Positions 24,682 to 33,246 of a DNA stretch of 50,584 nucleotides are shown one piece after another. The position numbers and the translations under genes are program-made. The stretch is from an uncultured Bacteroidales bacterium (GTDB taxonomy: Bacteria; Bacteroidota; Bacteroidia; Bacteroidales; Muribaculaceae). The stretch lies in the NCBI GenBank assembly GCA_947644715.1, contig CANSAP010000015.1, positions 1-50,584 of the forward strand, given 5' to 3'. Below the pieces are notes generated by a model. That model made no database searches and was not told where the DNA came from. It saw only the letters and a list, made by a program, of their open reading frames with translations. Within the stretch, counting starts at the first letter, position 1. Every line of letters begins with the position of its first letter.

Positions 24682-25966
24682 TGGAGAGAGAAGCAAGCAG
24701 GTCGGCCACGATGAATGTGGAACCACCTATGTATATTATATCGTCCGCTTCAGCCTGATTTTTTGCTGCCTCATATGCTTCAGCTACTGATGGATAAACA
24801 GCGAGGTTGAAGCCATGTGCCGCGCATTTTTCTGCTAAGTCCCGGTAGGGCATGGCGCGGGGTATCTGCGCCTGGGTGACGTAGTAGAGTGCATCTTCGG
24901 GGAAGAGGGGGAGGATGTGGTCTACATCCTTGTCGTTAACGAAGCCGATGACCATGTGCAGGCGACGGCCGGGTGTGCTGAGGCCTGCGAGTTGTTGCAT
25001 ATTGTAGGTCAGTCCGGCTTCATTGTGTCCCGTGTCGGCTATGGTTAGGGGGGCATCGGCCAGCTTCATCCAGCGGCCGGCCAAGCCGGTCAGCTCCGTC
25101 ATATTGGCTAACCCGGTGCGCAGAGCTTCGCAAGGAATATTAATTCCTTCTGAGCGGAGCATCTCTATGGCTGTCAGTATTGTGAGGGCGTTAGCTTTCT
25201 GATAGTCACCCTTAAGCTCGAAGGTATATTCGTTGCCATCGGAGTGCTTGATGCAGTCCAAAGTGGAGCAGTCGGCCACAGGCTTATCGGCGGCGAAAAT
25301 GATTGGAGCCCCCTGCGCGTCAGCCTTCTCTTGGAACACACGGCGAATCTCTCCCTCGGCTTCTCCGATGACTACCGGTATGCCGGGCTTGATTATTCCG
25401 GCCTTTTCTGATGCAATCTCGGGCAGTGTCGAGCCGAGGAACTGGGTGTGGTCGCGCGAGATGTTAGTGATGACGCACGCCATTGGGGAAATGATGTTCG
25501 TGGAGTCCAAGCGCCCACCCATTCCGACCTCAATTACGGCAATGTCTATTTTGCCCCGGCTGAACCAATCGAAGGCCATCATCATAGTCAGCTCAAAGAA
25601 CGAGGGATGTCCTTCGTAGCCGGATGAACGGTAGCGGTCAATGAAGTCCATCACCCCCTCTTTTGAAATCATTTCGCCATTGATGCGGATGCGCTCGCGG
25701 AAGTCTACGAGGTGGGGGGAAGTATATAGCCCCACGCGATATCCGGCTGCCTGGAGTATTGCCGCAATGGAATGAGAGACACTCCCCTTGCCGTTGGTGC
25801 CGGCTACATGTATTGACCGAAAATTGCGGTGAGGGTGAGCGAAGAATGCATCGAGGGCCAGTGAAGTGTCAAGCCCCGGTTTATATGCAGCTGCTCCAAC
25901 GCGTGAAAACATAGGGAGCTGGTGGAAAAGCCATTCGAGTGATTCGGAGTATTTGTCAGAAGCCAT
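24674..25966 (-). CDS. folC: Dihydrofolate synthase / folylpolyglutamate synthase
   Basis: A 430-aa Mur-ligase-family enzyme adding glutamate to dihydropteroate and to folates with ATP. The P-loop is in HVAGTNGKGSVSHSI (about 53-67), with GLYTSPHLVDFRERI, the central domain EVGMGGRLDSTN, and TNISRDHTQFLG. The C-terminal ligand-binding domain begins near 300 (ADTGHNEAGL). Length is normal. It overlaps the upstream chromate transporter gene by 11 bp and the downstream IMPACT gene by 8 bp, so it sits in the middle of a four-gene minus-strand operon. Confidence 0.94.
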   Translation of the reverse strand: MASDKYSESLEWLFHQLPMFSRVGAAAYKPGLDTSLALDAFFAHPHRNFRSIHVAGTNGKGSVSHSIAAILQAAGYRVGLYTSPHLVDFRERIRINGEMISKEGVMDFIDRYRSSGYEGHPSFFELTMMMAFDWFSRGKIDIAVIEVGMGGRLDSTNIISPMACVITNISRDHTQFLGSTLPEIASEKAGIIKPGIPVVIGEAEGEIRRVFQEKADAQGAPIIFAADKPVADCSTLDCIKHSDGNEYTFELKGDYQKANALTILTAIEMLRSEGINIPCEALRTGLANMTELTGLAGRWMKLADAPLTIADTGHNEAGLTYNMQQLAGLSTPGRRLHMVIGFVNDKDVDHILPLFPEDALYYVTQAQIPRAMPYRDLAEKCAAHGFNLAVYPSVAEAYEAAKNQAEADDIIYIGGSTFIVADLLASLSNG

Positions 25967-26567
25967 AGATAAGAAGTCCGGCCAAGCCGGCCATAATGAT
26001 TACGAGGATTGGATGAAGTTTTATTTTCCTGCCACCCGGCAGCGGAATAGCGAAGTAGACAAGCAGAAAGGCGGCTGCGCAGATTCCGATATTCGTCCAA
26101 AGTTGCCAGGTGATGGCATTCGGGTTAAAGTTGGCGGTGTTCATCAGCAGAATTGCTGCGGAGGCAATCAGCCCGACCACCACAGGCCGCAGCCCGGCGA
26201 AGATAGCTTTTATCACGCCGCTTTCCCGGTGACGGCGAATGAAGTGGGCGCTGTAAAGCACAAGCAGATAGGAGGGCACGACCACCGCCAGGGTGCACAG
26301 AATGGAGCCAAGCAGCCCCCAAAGCGGGCCGGAGAAAAGTTCAGGCGACACCTGGCCGGGAGCTACGAAGCCGATGTAGGTGGCTGAATTGATTCCGATG
26401 GGGCCCGGGGTCATCTGTGAGATTGCAACTATGTCGGTGAAGGTGGTCTCGCTGATCCATCCGGGGTCAACCACAGAATGCTCCACAAGCGACAACATGG
26501 CGTAGCCCCCTCCGAAACCGAAGATACCTATTTTGAGGTAAGCCCAAATCAGGCGTAGGTAGATCAT
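25956..26567 (-). CDS. Chromate transporter, half-size CHR protein (second of pair)
   Basis: A 203-aa membrane protein with one CHR domain. The N-terminus IGIFGFGGGYAMLSLVEHSVV and FTDIVAISQMTPGPIGINSATYIG are the family signatures, followed by about five more hydrophobic segments. Half-size CHR proteins are thought to work as pairs of opposite membrane orientation; the partner is directly upstream with a 4-bp overlap. Named for chromate efflux, but the natural substrate of many members is unknown. It overlaps folC by 11 bp. Confidence 0.9.
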   Translation of the reverse strand: MIYLRLIWAYLKIGIFGFGGGYAMLSLVEHSVVDPGWISETTFTDIVAISQMTPGPIGINSATYIGFVAPGQVSPELFSGPLWGLLGSILCTLAVVVPSYLLVLYSAHFIRRHRESGVIKAIFAGLRPVVVGLIASAAILLMNTANFNPNAITWQLWTNIGICAAAFLLVYFAIPLPGGRKIKLHPILVIIMAGLAGLLIYGF

Positions 26568-27169
26568 CGGTCACCCCCTTTCCTGTGCAAGCGTGACGCA
26601 CTCCATTTGAAATAGAGCCAACCGCCGAGGCCTCCTAAGAGTATGTAGAGAATCGGGCTTGAGATGAAGCCGATGTTGATGCTGACCATCAGGGCTACCA
26701 GCATTGGAATCCAGAGGGTTTTAAGAGTGAGTTTCGCAGCCTTTGCCGAGGAGATTACGGGGGCGATTATGAGCGCTACTACCGCCGGACGAATCCCCAT
26801 GAAGATGGCTGACACCACGCGGTTTCCCTTGATAACCTCCGGAGTGAGGAATATGGCTATGGCGAGAATGATTAGAAACGAGGGGAGGATAGTGCCGAGA
26901 GCGGCCATGAGACTACCTTTGCCTCCACGGAGTTTGTCGCCCACGGCCACAGCTATGTTTACGGCCAGAATTCCCGGCAAAGATTGCGCAAGGGCGAGCA
27001 GGTCGAGAAACTCCTCGCGTTCAATCCAATGATGTTTGTCCACAATCTCACGCTCTATGATTGAAATCATGGCCCATCCCCCGCCGAAGGTGAACGCTCC
27101 TATCTTAAAGAAAGAGAGGAACAGTTGCCGCAGTGGCGCGGAGTTATTTTGAGTTAGTGTACTTTCCAT
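26564..27169 (-). CDS. Chromate transporter, half-size CHR protein (first of pair)
   Basis: A 201-aa CHR-domain membrane protein. IGAFTFGGGWAMISIIEREIV and FLDLLALAQSLPGILAVNIAV match its partner's signatures with a distinct sequence, so the two are diverged paralogues. It has a basic C-terminus (SRLHRKGGDR). First gene of the operon that continues into folC and the IMPACT gene, driven by a strong promoter at 27180-27211 ending 11 nt before the ATG. Confidence 0.9.
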   Translation of the reverse strand: MESTLTQNNSAPLRQLFLSFFKIGAFTFGGGWAMISIIEREIVDKHHWIEREEFLDLLALAQSLPGILAVNIAVAVGDKLRGGKGSLMAALGTILPSFLIILAIAIFLTPEVIKGNRVVSAIFMGIRPAVVALIIAPVISSAKAAKLTLKTLWIPMLVALMVSINIGFISSPILYILLGGLGGWLYFKWSASRLHRKGGDR

Positions 27170-27179
27170 AATCTGTATG

Positions 27180-27211
27180 CAAAATTAGCAACTTTCCCGC
27201 AGATGGCAAAA
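27180..27211 (-). promoter_or_regulatory. Promoter of the chr-chr-folC-IMPACT operon
   Basis: On the minus strand TTTTG (27207-27211), a 19-bp spacer and TAATTTTG (27180-27187) match the consensus exactly. The predicted start is just before the ATG at 27169. Confidence 0.85.
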
Positions 27212-27267
27212 GAAACTTTTGGCGGCGTAATCTTTTGGGCACAGTCAGGTGTTTTAATTCTATACTC

Positions 27268-27320
27268 AGAGTGTGTCTAAAAATATATGTTAAGACACAC
27301 TCTCAAAGTCAAGATGACTT
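27268..27320. repeat. AGAGTGTGTCT hairpin plus GAAGTCA-type palindrome (copy 3)
   Basis: AGAGTGTGTCT (27268-27278) and AGACACACTCT (27293-27303) form a perfect 11-bp stem with a 14-nt A/T loop. Directly after it, AAGTCA-AGA-TGACTT (27306-27320) is a further copy of the palindrome at 7515 and 13628, again followed by CTCACTCTC. The pair sits 22 nt before the patatin gene's ATG, in its likely leader. Confidence 0.8.
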
Positions 27321-27342
27321 CTCACTCTCTATATCTCAGATT

Positions 27343-29667
27343 ATGACTATATCAGTTCGACGCATTGTGTTTCTCCTTGTAATGCTGGCCACCGTGCCGG
27401 TCTCGATTTGTGCGCAGTCTGTGGGTCTCGTGCTCAGTGGGGGCGGTGCCAAAGGGATAGCTCATATAGGTGTTATTCAGGCTCTTGAAGAAAACGATAT
27501 TCCAATAGATTACATCACGGGCACCTCGATGGGTGCTGTGGTAGGTGGACTGTATTCTTGCGGCAAGAGTCCGCAGGAGATGCTTCGCCTTGTGACTTCG
27601 GAGGAGTTTGCTAATTGGAGCACCGGTCATATTGATCCGGAACTGACCTATTATTTTGACCGGAAGGAGAACAGCCCGTCGATGCTGAGCCTGCAATTCG
27701 ATTTCAAGGACTCAACGAAAGTGAGCACCGATATTCTGCCGGGCGCGCTGGTGAATCCTTTGCCCATGAATTTTGCTTTCATGGAACTGTTCAGCCCTTA
27801 CACGGCGCAATGCCATGAGAACTTCAATCGCCTCTTCGTGCCGTTTCGTTGTGTGTGCAGCGACGTGTATCACAAGCATAAGATTGTCTTGAAGTCAGGT
27901 TCGCTGGGTGATGCCATCAGAGCCTCGATGAGCTTCCCTATGGTGTATAAACCCATTGAAATGGATGGTGTGCTTGTGTTTGACGGCGGCATTTATGATA
28001 ATTTTCCGGTGGATGTAATGGAGGAGGATTTCGACCCTGATTTCATTATCGGGGTCTCGGTCAGTGGTCCTGACGGCAAGCCTGAGCCGAACAATATGTT
28101 CAGCCAACTGGAGGATATGATTATCCAGAATAATAACTATTCAGTTCCGGACGATAAAGGTATGAAGATTCAGGTTCCGGTGCTTGATTTCGGAGTTTTG
28201 GACTTCGGGAAGGCTCGCGAGATTTATGCGATAGGTTATCGCACGGGGCTTTCCATGGTTGATTCCATCAAGAAGCGCGTGGATGCCCGCGTGTCGGCCG
28301 GGGTGGTTGCCGAACGGCGCGCCGGATGGCGGGGCCGCACTCCTGCACTGGAATTTGATTCGATTGATGTCACGGGTATCCCGGCCGGTCAGGCGCGTTA
28401 CATAGCAAACCTGTTTGACGACCGCGGACGACGGCTTCCGTTCAATGTCGTGCAGGCGCGCGATTCCTATTATCGCATCATCAGCACCGGCAAGGTGAGT
28501 GACATGCATCTACAGGCTCCGTATGATTCCGTCACGGGTATGTTCAAGCTGAATGTTGACGTTGATTTGAAGCGCAAGTGGAGTGCCGGGGTCGGGGGAT
28601 GGCTGACATCTTCAGCCAATTCCATGTTGTATATGAACGTGGGTTATCACACCTTCTCCTATAATTCTCTCGACGCTCAGCTGAGCGGATGGATCGGACA
28701 GAGCTATTACGCCGGGTTTCTGAGTGCCAAGTTTTCACCCGGCACAGAGGTGCCCTCCTATATTGAGCTTCAAGCCTGCGCCTCCCGACGCAAGGATTAT
28801 AATTCCGATGTACTGTTCTATAAGGGGGATAATCCCTCGTTTGTCTCTGACGCGGAGCAATATGTACGGTTGAATTACGCGGTGGCTCTTGGGCGCAGAC
28901 ACCGAGCGCTCGTCAGCATCGGCCATGCTTGGCAGAGCTATTCGTTCTATCCGGATGCGAATCAGAATTTTGCTGACGCAAAGCGTGATAAAGCGCGCTA
29001 TAAGGTTGCTGCTCTTAAATTTGAGGCTGAGGGAAGCACATTGAATAATGCGATGTATCCCTCTTCCGGCGAGGAGCTGAGGGCGTCGCTATGGGGGCTG
29101 TATGAGCATGCTTCTTTTGAGAACCGGGCATCCGGAGGCGAGAGCGAGTTGCCCCCTACATACAGCTCACAGGTGCGTGGCCGCATTATGGCTGAGCTGC
29201 TGTGGCGGAAATATTTCTCTCTCGGGAGGCATTTTTCTCTCGGACTGTCCGGCAACGTTCTTGGCAGTGCAGGCAAGCTTGGCGGTGACTACACCGCCAC
29301 CATGATTCATGCGCCCGGCTTTGGACCAACACCCTCCACGCGCTATTATTTCAATACCGCGTTCAGAGCCTATAATTATGCAGCGGCAGGAGTGAGTCCC
29401 GTCTGGACACCTGTCAGCAATCTCCAACTGCGCGGTGACTTCTATCTGTTCTGTCCCATCAGGGATATTGAGCGGGATAGCGATGGCCGGGCTGCTTATG
29501 GCGAATGGTTCCGTTCGCCTCAGTTCCTGGGGGAAATTGCGGCGGTCTATAATTTCAACTTCGCTTCGCTTGCAGTCTATTGCAATTGCATGACCCACAC
29601 TCCGCGGAGTTTCAATGTCGGAATCTCATTCGGGTTGATGTTCGATGCACCCCGCTTCATCCGCTGA
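27343..29667 (+). CDS. Patatin-like phospholipase with outer-membrane barrel
   Basis: A 774-aa exported protein. The ATG at 27343 gives a signal peptide (about 1-24, ending ICAQ); an upstream in-frame start would run through the palindromes. The patatin domain (about 26-310) has the oxyanion GGGAKG (33-38), nucleophile Ser62 in GTSMG and Asp214 in DGG, so it looks catalytically competent. A POTRA-like stretch follows (about 345-410, FDSIDVTGIPAGQARYI), then an Omp85-type beta-barrel to the end. This is the architecture of PlpD-like type Vd secretion or retained surface lipases. Its 3' end overlaps rmuC on the other strand by 42 bp. Confidence 0.9.
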   Translation: MTISVRRIVFLLVMLATVPVSICAQSVGLVLSGGGAKGIAHIGVIQALEENDIPIDYITGTSMGAVVGGLYSCGKSPQEMLRLVTSEEFANWSTGHIDPELTYYFDRKENSPSMLSLQFDFKDSTKVSTDILPGALVNPLPMNFAFMELFSPYTAQCHENFNRLFVPFRCVCSDVYHKHKIVLKSGSLGDAIRASMSFPMVYKPIEMDGVLVFDGGIYDNFPVDVMEEDFDPDFIIGVSVSGPDGKPEPNNMFSQLEDMIIQNNNYSVPDDKGMKIQVPVLDFGVLDFGKAREIYAIGYRTGLSMVDSIKKRVDARVSAGVVAERRAGWRGRTPALEFDSIDVTGIPAGQARYIANLFDDRGRRLPFNVVQARDSYYRIISTGKVSDMHLQAPYDSVTGMFKLNVDVDLKRKWSAGVGGWLTSSANSMLYMNVGYHTFSYNSLDAQLSGWIGQSYYAGFLSAKFSPGTEVPSYIELQACASRRKDYNSDVLFYKGDNPSFVSDAEQYVRLNYAVALGRRHRALVSIGHAWQSYSFYPDANQNFADAKRDKARYKVAALKFEAEGSTLNNAMYPSSGEELRASLWGLYEHASFENRASGGESELPPTYSSQVRGRIMAELLWRKYFSLGRHFSLGLSGNVLGSAGKLGGDYTATMIHAPGFGPTPSTRYYFNTAFRAYNYAAAGVSPVWTPVSNLQLRGDFYLFCPIRDIERDSDGRAAYGEWFRSPQFLGEIAAVYNFNFASLAVYCNCMTHTPRSFNVGISFGLMFDAPRFIR

Positions 29668-30810
29668 GGGGTCTTGCTCCATGAGTCGGGCCACGTTGCG
29701 GGGCATCTGCTTCTCGGTCTTAATCCCAAGCTCACGCAGGTCCCGGCTCATCTTGGCGAGATTGCCTTTGCCGGTGGCCAGGCGTGAGAGCGCCGTGTCA
29801 TAGCTGTCGCGCGCTTTGTCAAGGGCGTTTCCCACCTCCTCAAATGATTGCATGAAAAGCATCACCTTATCATAAAGCGCGCCCCCCTTGCGGGCGATTT
29901 CCAGCGTGTGCCGGTTCTGCTTGTCCTGCACCCAGAGCTGCGAGATTATCTGCATGACAGAGAAAAGATGAGTGGGGCTGACTATGGCCACCCCTTTGCG
30001 GAAGGCATATTGCCAAAGCTCCGGCTCAGCCTGTTGTGCGGCTATATATGCCCCTTCGTTAGGCACAAACATCATGACATAATCAGCGGAGCCGGCCACG
30101 GTCTTGTCATATCTCTTGGCGGCAAGCTCATCTATGTGGCTGCGCATGGAGCGGAGATGGTCTCTTGTGCGGGCTGTGCGTGTGGCCTCATCTTGAGTGG
30201 CACAGAGGTCGGCATAGGCCGTGAGTGAAGTCTTTGAGTCAATGATTATTTTTCTCCCCTCGGGCAGGTTGACAATGACGTCGGGGCGCTGAAGGTGTCC
30301 CTCCCGGTCACGCAGGGTGTGTCCCAGGTCGTCGCGGGTAGCTTGAGTGAGAAAATGTATCCCTTCATGCAGTCCGGCTTGCTCCAGGAGAGTAGTCAGA
30401 ACCATCTCTCCCCAGTCACCCTGGACTTTGCTGTTGCCCTTGAGTGCAGATGAGAGGTTGCGAGCCTCAGTGCCAATGGATTCGTTCAGCCGCATCAGGC
30501 GTTCCACTTGGTCAGAGAGAGACTTGCGTGATGCGTTTTCCTGCACATAACAGTCGTTGACAGTGCGGCGAAAGTCGTTGAGATTCTGAGATAGAGGGCG
30601 CAGAATAGCGTCCATCTGTCGCGAGTTGGCTTCACGCAGTTCCTGCGCCTGAGTGCGGAGCAGGTCAGCGGCTATGGCTTTGAAATGGGCTGTGGACTCA
30701 CGTTGCATTTCTTCAGCACGGCGTCCGGAGTCGCGTCGAAGCAGAAGCGTTATGAGCACCAGGAGAGCACCTGTCAGTACTATAATCAGCCCGATAAGAA
30801 TATAAGTCAT
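29626..30810 (-). CDS. rmuC: RmuC-family DNA recombination protein
   Basis: A 394-aa protein with an N-terminal membrane anchor (about 3-22), a coiled-coil region (about 30-130) and the RmuC nuclease-like domain (about 140-340). Marks include GDWGEMVLTTLLEQAGL, RPDVIVNLPEGRKIIIDSKTSL and VMMFVPNEGAYIAA. RmuC limits sequence inversions and rearrangements. Its start overlaps the stop of the pseudouridine synthase gene by 4 bp, while its last 42 bp overlap the convergent patatin gene, so no terminator separates them. Confidence 0.92.
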   Translation of the reverse strand: MTYILIGLIIVLTGALLVLITLLLRRDSGRRAEEMQRESTAHFKAIAADLLRTQAQELREANSRQMDAILRPLSQNLNDFRRTVNDCYVQENASRKSLSDQVERLMRLNESIGTEARNLSSALKGNSKVQGDWGEMVLTTLLEQAGLHEGIHFLTQATRDDLGHTLRDREGHLQRPDVIVNLPEGRKIIIDSKTSLTAYADLCATQDEATRTARTRDHLRSMRSHIDELAAKRYDKTVAGSADYVMMFVPNEGAYIAAQQAEPELWQYAFRKGVAIVSPTHLFSVMQIISQLWVQDKQNRHTLEIARKGGALYDKVMLFMQSFEEVGNALDKARDSYDTALSRLATGKGNLAKMSRDLRELGIKTEKQMPRNVARLMEQDPSADEAGCIEHQPE

Positions 30811-31481
30811 TGCCCGGGGTCAGTTTGCCAGAGGGGGTGAGATGTGAGAGTCGGTGCTACGACATCAATCTCTTTGCCGCTGACGGGATGAGTGAATTGC
30901 AGTCGGTGAGCCTGAAGGCAAATAGAGCCGTCAGGACAGGAGCGGCGGGCGCCATATTTGAGGTCGCCAACGATGGGATGGCCTATGGATGAGAGCTGCA
31001 CGCGTATCTGGTGTTTGCGACCTGTGAGCAGATTTACTTCCAGCAGGGAGTAGCGGTCGCCGGTGCGGAGAGTGCGATAGTCGAGGATAGCCTCTTTTGC
31101 CCCCTCGGTCGGTGTGGCTGAAAGATAGCTCTTATTGGTGCGCTGATTAGAGGTCAACCATCCGGAGATGCGGCCTGATTCAGGGCTGGGAATCCCCTGG
31201 ACAATGGCGTGGTAAGTCTTGTGAATAAGCCCTTTGCGCAGCATTTCATTTAGACGTGTCAGAGCTTTGGATGTGCGGGCGAATATCACTAGTCCGGCCA
31301 CGGGACGGTCAATGCGGTGCACGAGACCGCAAAAGACATTTCCCGGTTTGTTATACTTCTCGCGGATATATTCGCGCACCATCTCAAGCAGAGGAGTGTC
31401 GCCGGTTTTGTCTCCCTGCACGATTTCCCCCGGAGCCTTGTTGGCTATGATGATGTGATTGTCTTCGTAGACTATTTCCAT
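30807..31481 (-). CDS. RluA-family pseudouridine synthase
   Basis: A 224-aa enzyme that isomerises specific uridines in rRNA or tRNA. The catalytic Asp58 is in HRIDRPVAGLVIFAR. HKTYHAIVQG and LLTGRKHQIRVQLSSIGHPIVGD are the other conserved blocks. There is no S4 RNA-binding domain at the N-terminus, so it is of the short RluA/TruC type. Target site cannot be assigned. It precedes rmuC with a GTGA/ATGA-style 4-bp overlap. Confidence 0.9.
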   Translation of the reverse strand: MEIVYEDNHIIIANKAPGEIVQGDKTGDTPLLEMVREYIREKYNKPGNVFCGLVHRIDRPVAGLVIFARTSKALTRLNEMLRKGLIHKTYHAIVQGIPSPESGRISGWLTSNQRTNKSYLSATPTEGAKEAILDYRTLRTGDRYSLLEVNLLTGRKHQIRVQLSSIGHPIVGDLKYGARRSCPDGSICLQAHRLQFTHPVSGKEIDVVAPTLTSHPLWQTDPGQ

Positions 31482-31494
31482 ATTGCATAGAAAG

Positions 31495-31521
31495 GGGCAA
31501 ATCCGGAGTGCAGACTTGCCC
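31495..31521 (-). terminator. Terminator after the FadL-like gene
   Basis: GGGCAA (31495-31500) pairs with TTGCCC (31516-31521). On the minus strand the stem is followed by CTTTCT. It lies between the porin gene stop (31545) and the pseudouridine synthase ATG (31481). Confidence 0.55.
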
Positions 31522-31544
31522 TGTTATGATTGAAAATCAATGAT

Positions 31545-33182
31545 TTAGAACTTGAATCCCATGGAGAGCACTACTTGGGAGTTGTCACCGGTGAGTTTGG
31601 CCTGTGCGCCCGAGCCGGAGAGATTGTCAGGGTCGGGAGTGAAGGCATGCCAGGTCGAGGAGCGGTGGCGATAGACGTAAGCTGCATCGACATAGAAATG
31701 CTTGTAGCGATAGCCGATACCGGCAGTCACGTAGTCAGTGTTGTCGTCAAATTCATAGGAGGGATCAGTGCCGGCAGTGTAGATAGTCATCTGATTTTCA
31801 GTGGCCTCAGCTCTAACAGGGGTAGTGTAGTGAGCATAGCCGAGGCGCAGACTCAGGTCAGGGAGCACGCGGTATTCCAAACCGGCACGGAAACTGATTT
31901 GCGTTTTATAATAATCCTTAATATCCTGATTCGTGTAGGCATAGGGGTCATTGGTCTGTACCCAGGAATCCTCATAGTAAGGGTCAGTGAAGTGCATGTG
32001 TTGGTAGGAGGTCCAATCAACGTCGGCGCTGATAATCAGCTTGTTCTCAATTACGCCGGCAGCACTTGCCATGAAGCGCCAGGGGGTGCGCAGCTTATAG
32101 TCAGTAAAGCCGAGATAGCCACTGTTGGTTTCTGCTCCTCCGGGGCGAATTCCGGTGGAGGGATAATTATATGTGGTGTTAGCTCCGTAGGATTCCGTGA
32201 GATTATACCAAGTGGGGGTGTGGAATGCAAAGCCGAGTCGCAGCTCCTGAATAGGCTTGAAGATAAGGCCAAGCTTATAGTTCCATCCGCTGCCGGTCAC
32301 AGAATAGTAGTTCTCGATATTCCAGTCAGCCTGCGATTGAACGAAGTTCGTGCCTGCATCAGAGTCAACACCTACCCATGCGTTGTCGAGATATTCCGAA
32401 TAAAGCGAGCGGCGAGTGAAATCAACATTCTGAATGCCGAAATCCATGCCCCAGTAGAGCATATTGCAGAAGTTGCCACCGAAGGAGATATTGTATTCAT
32501 CAATGCCACCAAGCTCCTCCACAATAACATTGGATGCTCCGGAGGTTCCGTTGCCGTAGAGGCCTACGAAACGAGGATTTTCATCGTCGGGCGATGAGGG
32601 GGAGATTAGGTTTGACTGATAGCCGAGAATGGTAATCCATGGGGCAGCCCAGTTATCATAGCCCAGATAGGGGTCATAGTTTTTGTCGGCTTGCAGGTCG
32701 CTGGTGCGCACACCGTAATCGTTGGCTACTCCGGCCATGTAGTTGCTCATGGAGTTGGAGATGGAAGCCGCCGAGCCTTTGTAGCGACGGTTGAATGAGG
32801 CTACTCGATTGTAAGTGAAACCCCAGTTGAAGTTGCGCAGAGCCGAATTGAGGCGCGCCGTTCCAATGTAACCGATGTTGTTGAACAGGAAGCGGGTCAT
32901 GTCAGCCGAGCTCTTACCGGTGCCGAAATCCATTGTGTTGCGATTGAGGTCAAGATCCATCGTGAACCCTATTTCGGAACTGCGGTAGATGCCGATGCCT
33001 GCGGGGTTATATGAGAGGGTGGTCATGTCGCCGCCGAGAGCGCCGAAAGCGCCACCCATGCTCATGAATCGGGCTGTGCCTTTAAGGTCTTGGCGGGTGA
33101 GCGTAAAGCCGTCCATAGCCGATTGAGCCGATGCGCCGAGGGCGCAAGCGAGTGCGAGGAGAGCCGTTGTGTACTTCTTCAT
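31545..33182 (-). CDS. OmpP1/FadL-like outer-membrane protein
   Basis: A 545-aa exported beta-barrel. A signal peptide covers about 1-19 (ALGASAQ). The N-terminal part GTARFMSMGGAFGALGGDMT followed by LSYNPAGIGIYRSSEIG is typical of FadL/OmpP1-like hydrophobic-substrate channels. Strands continue through the whole length, and the protein ends VVLSMGFKF with a terminal Phe. It probably lets hydrophobic or aromatic compounds cross the outer membrane; the substrate is unknown. It lies 64 bp after the Arg-Pro-Gly-rich protein gene and may be co-transcribed with it. Confidence 0.78.
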   Translation of the reverse strand: MKKYTTALLALACALGASAQSAMDGFTLTRQDLKGTARFMSMGGAFGALGGDMTTLSYNPAGIGIYRSSEIGFTMDLDLNRNTMDFGTGKSSADMTRFLFNNIGYIGTARLNSALRNFNWGFTYNRVASFNRRYKGSAASISNSMSNYMAGVANDYGVRTSDLQADKNYDPYLGYDNWAAPWITILGYQSNLISPSSPDDENPRFVGLYGNGTSGASNVIVEELGGIDEYNISFGGNFCNMLYWGMDFGIQNVDFTRRSLYSEYLDNAWVGVDSDAGTNFVQSQADWNIENYYSVTGSGWNYKLGLIFKPIQELRLGFAFHTPTWYNLTESYGANTTYNYPSTGIRPGGAETNSGYLGFTDYKLRTPWRFMASAAGVIENKLIISADVDWTSYQHMHFTDPYYEDSWVQTNDPYAYTNQDIKDYYKTQISFRAGLEYRVLPDLSLRLGYAHYTTPVRAEATENQMTIYTAGTDPSYEFDDNTDYVTAGIGYRYKHFYVDAAYVYRHRSSTWHAFTPDPDNLSGSGAQAKLTGDNSQVVLSMGFKF

Positions 33183-33246
33183 ATCAAGGGGTTTAAGGGA
33201 AGTCGTTTAGAGTGTCGCTTGGGTAGAGAGGAATATGTCCTGGGAA

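Noticed and set aside
25956..27169. Suspected frameshift splitting one full-length ChrA into two
   Set aside because: Both halves carry a complete CHR domain with their own signature motifs and starts and overlap by 4 bp, as known half-size CHR pairs do.
31530..32597. A 355-codon plus-strand open frame opposite the FadL-like gene
   Set aside because: The minus-strand product has a signal peptide, barrel strands and a terminal Phe; the antisense product has no recognisable domain and is a codon-bias shadow.
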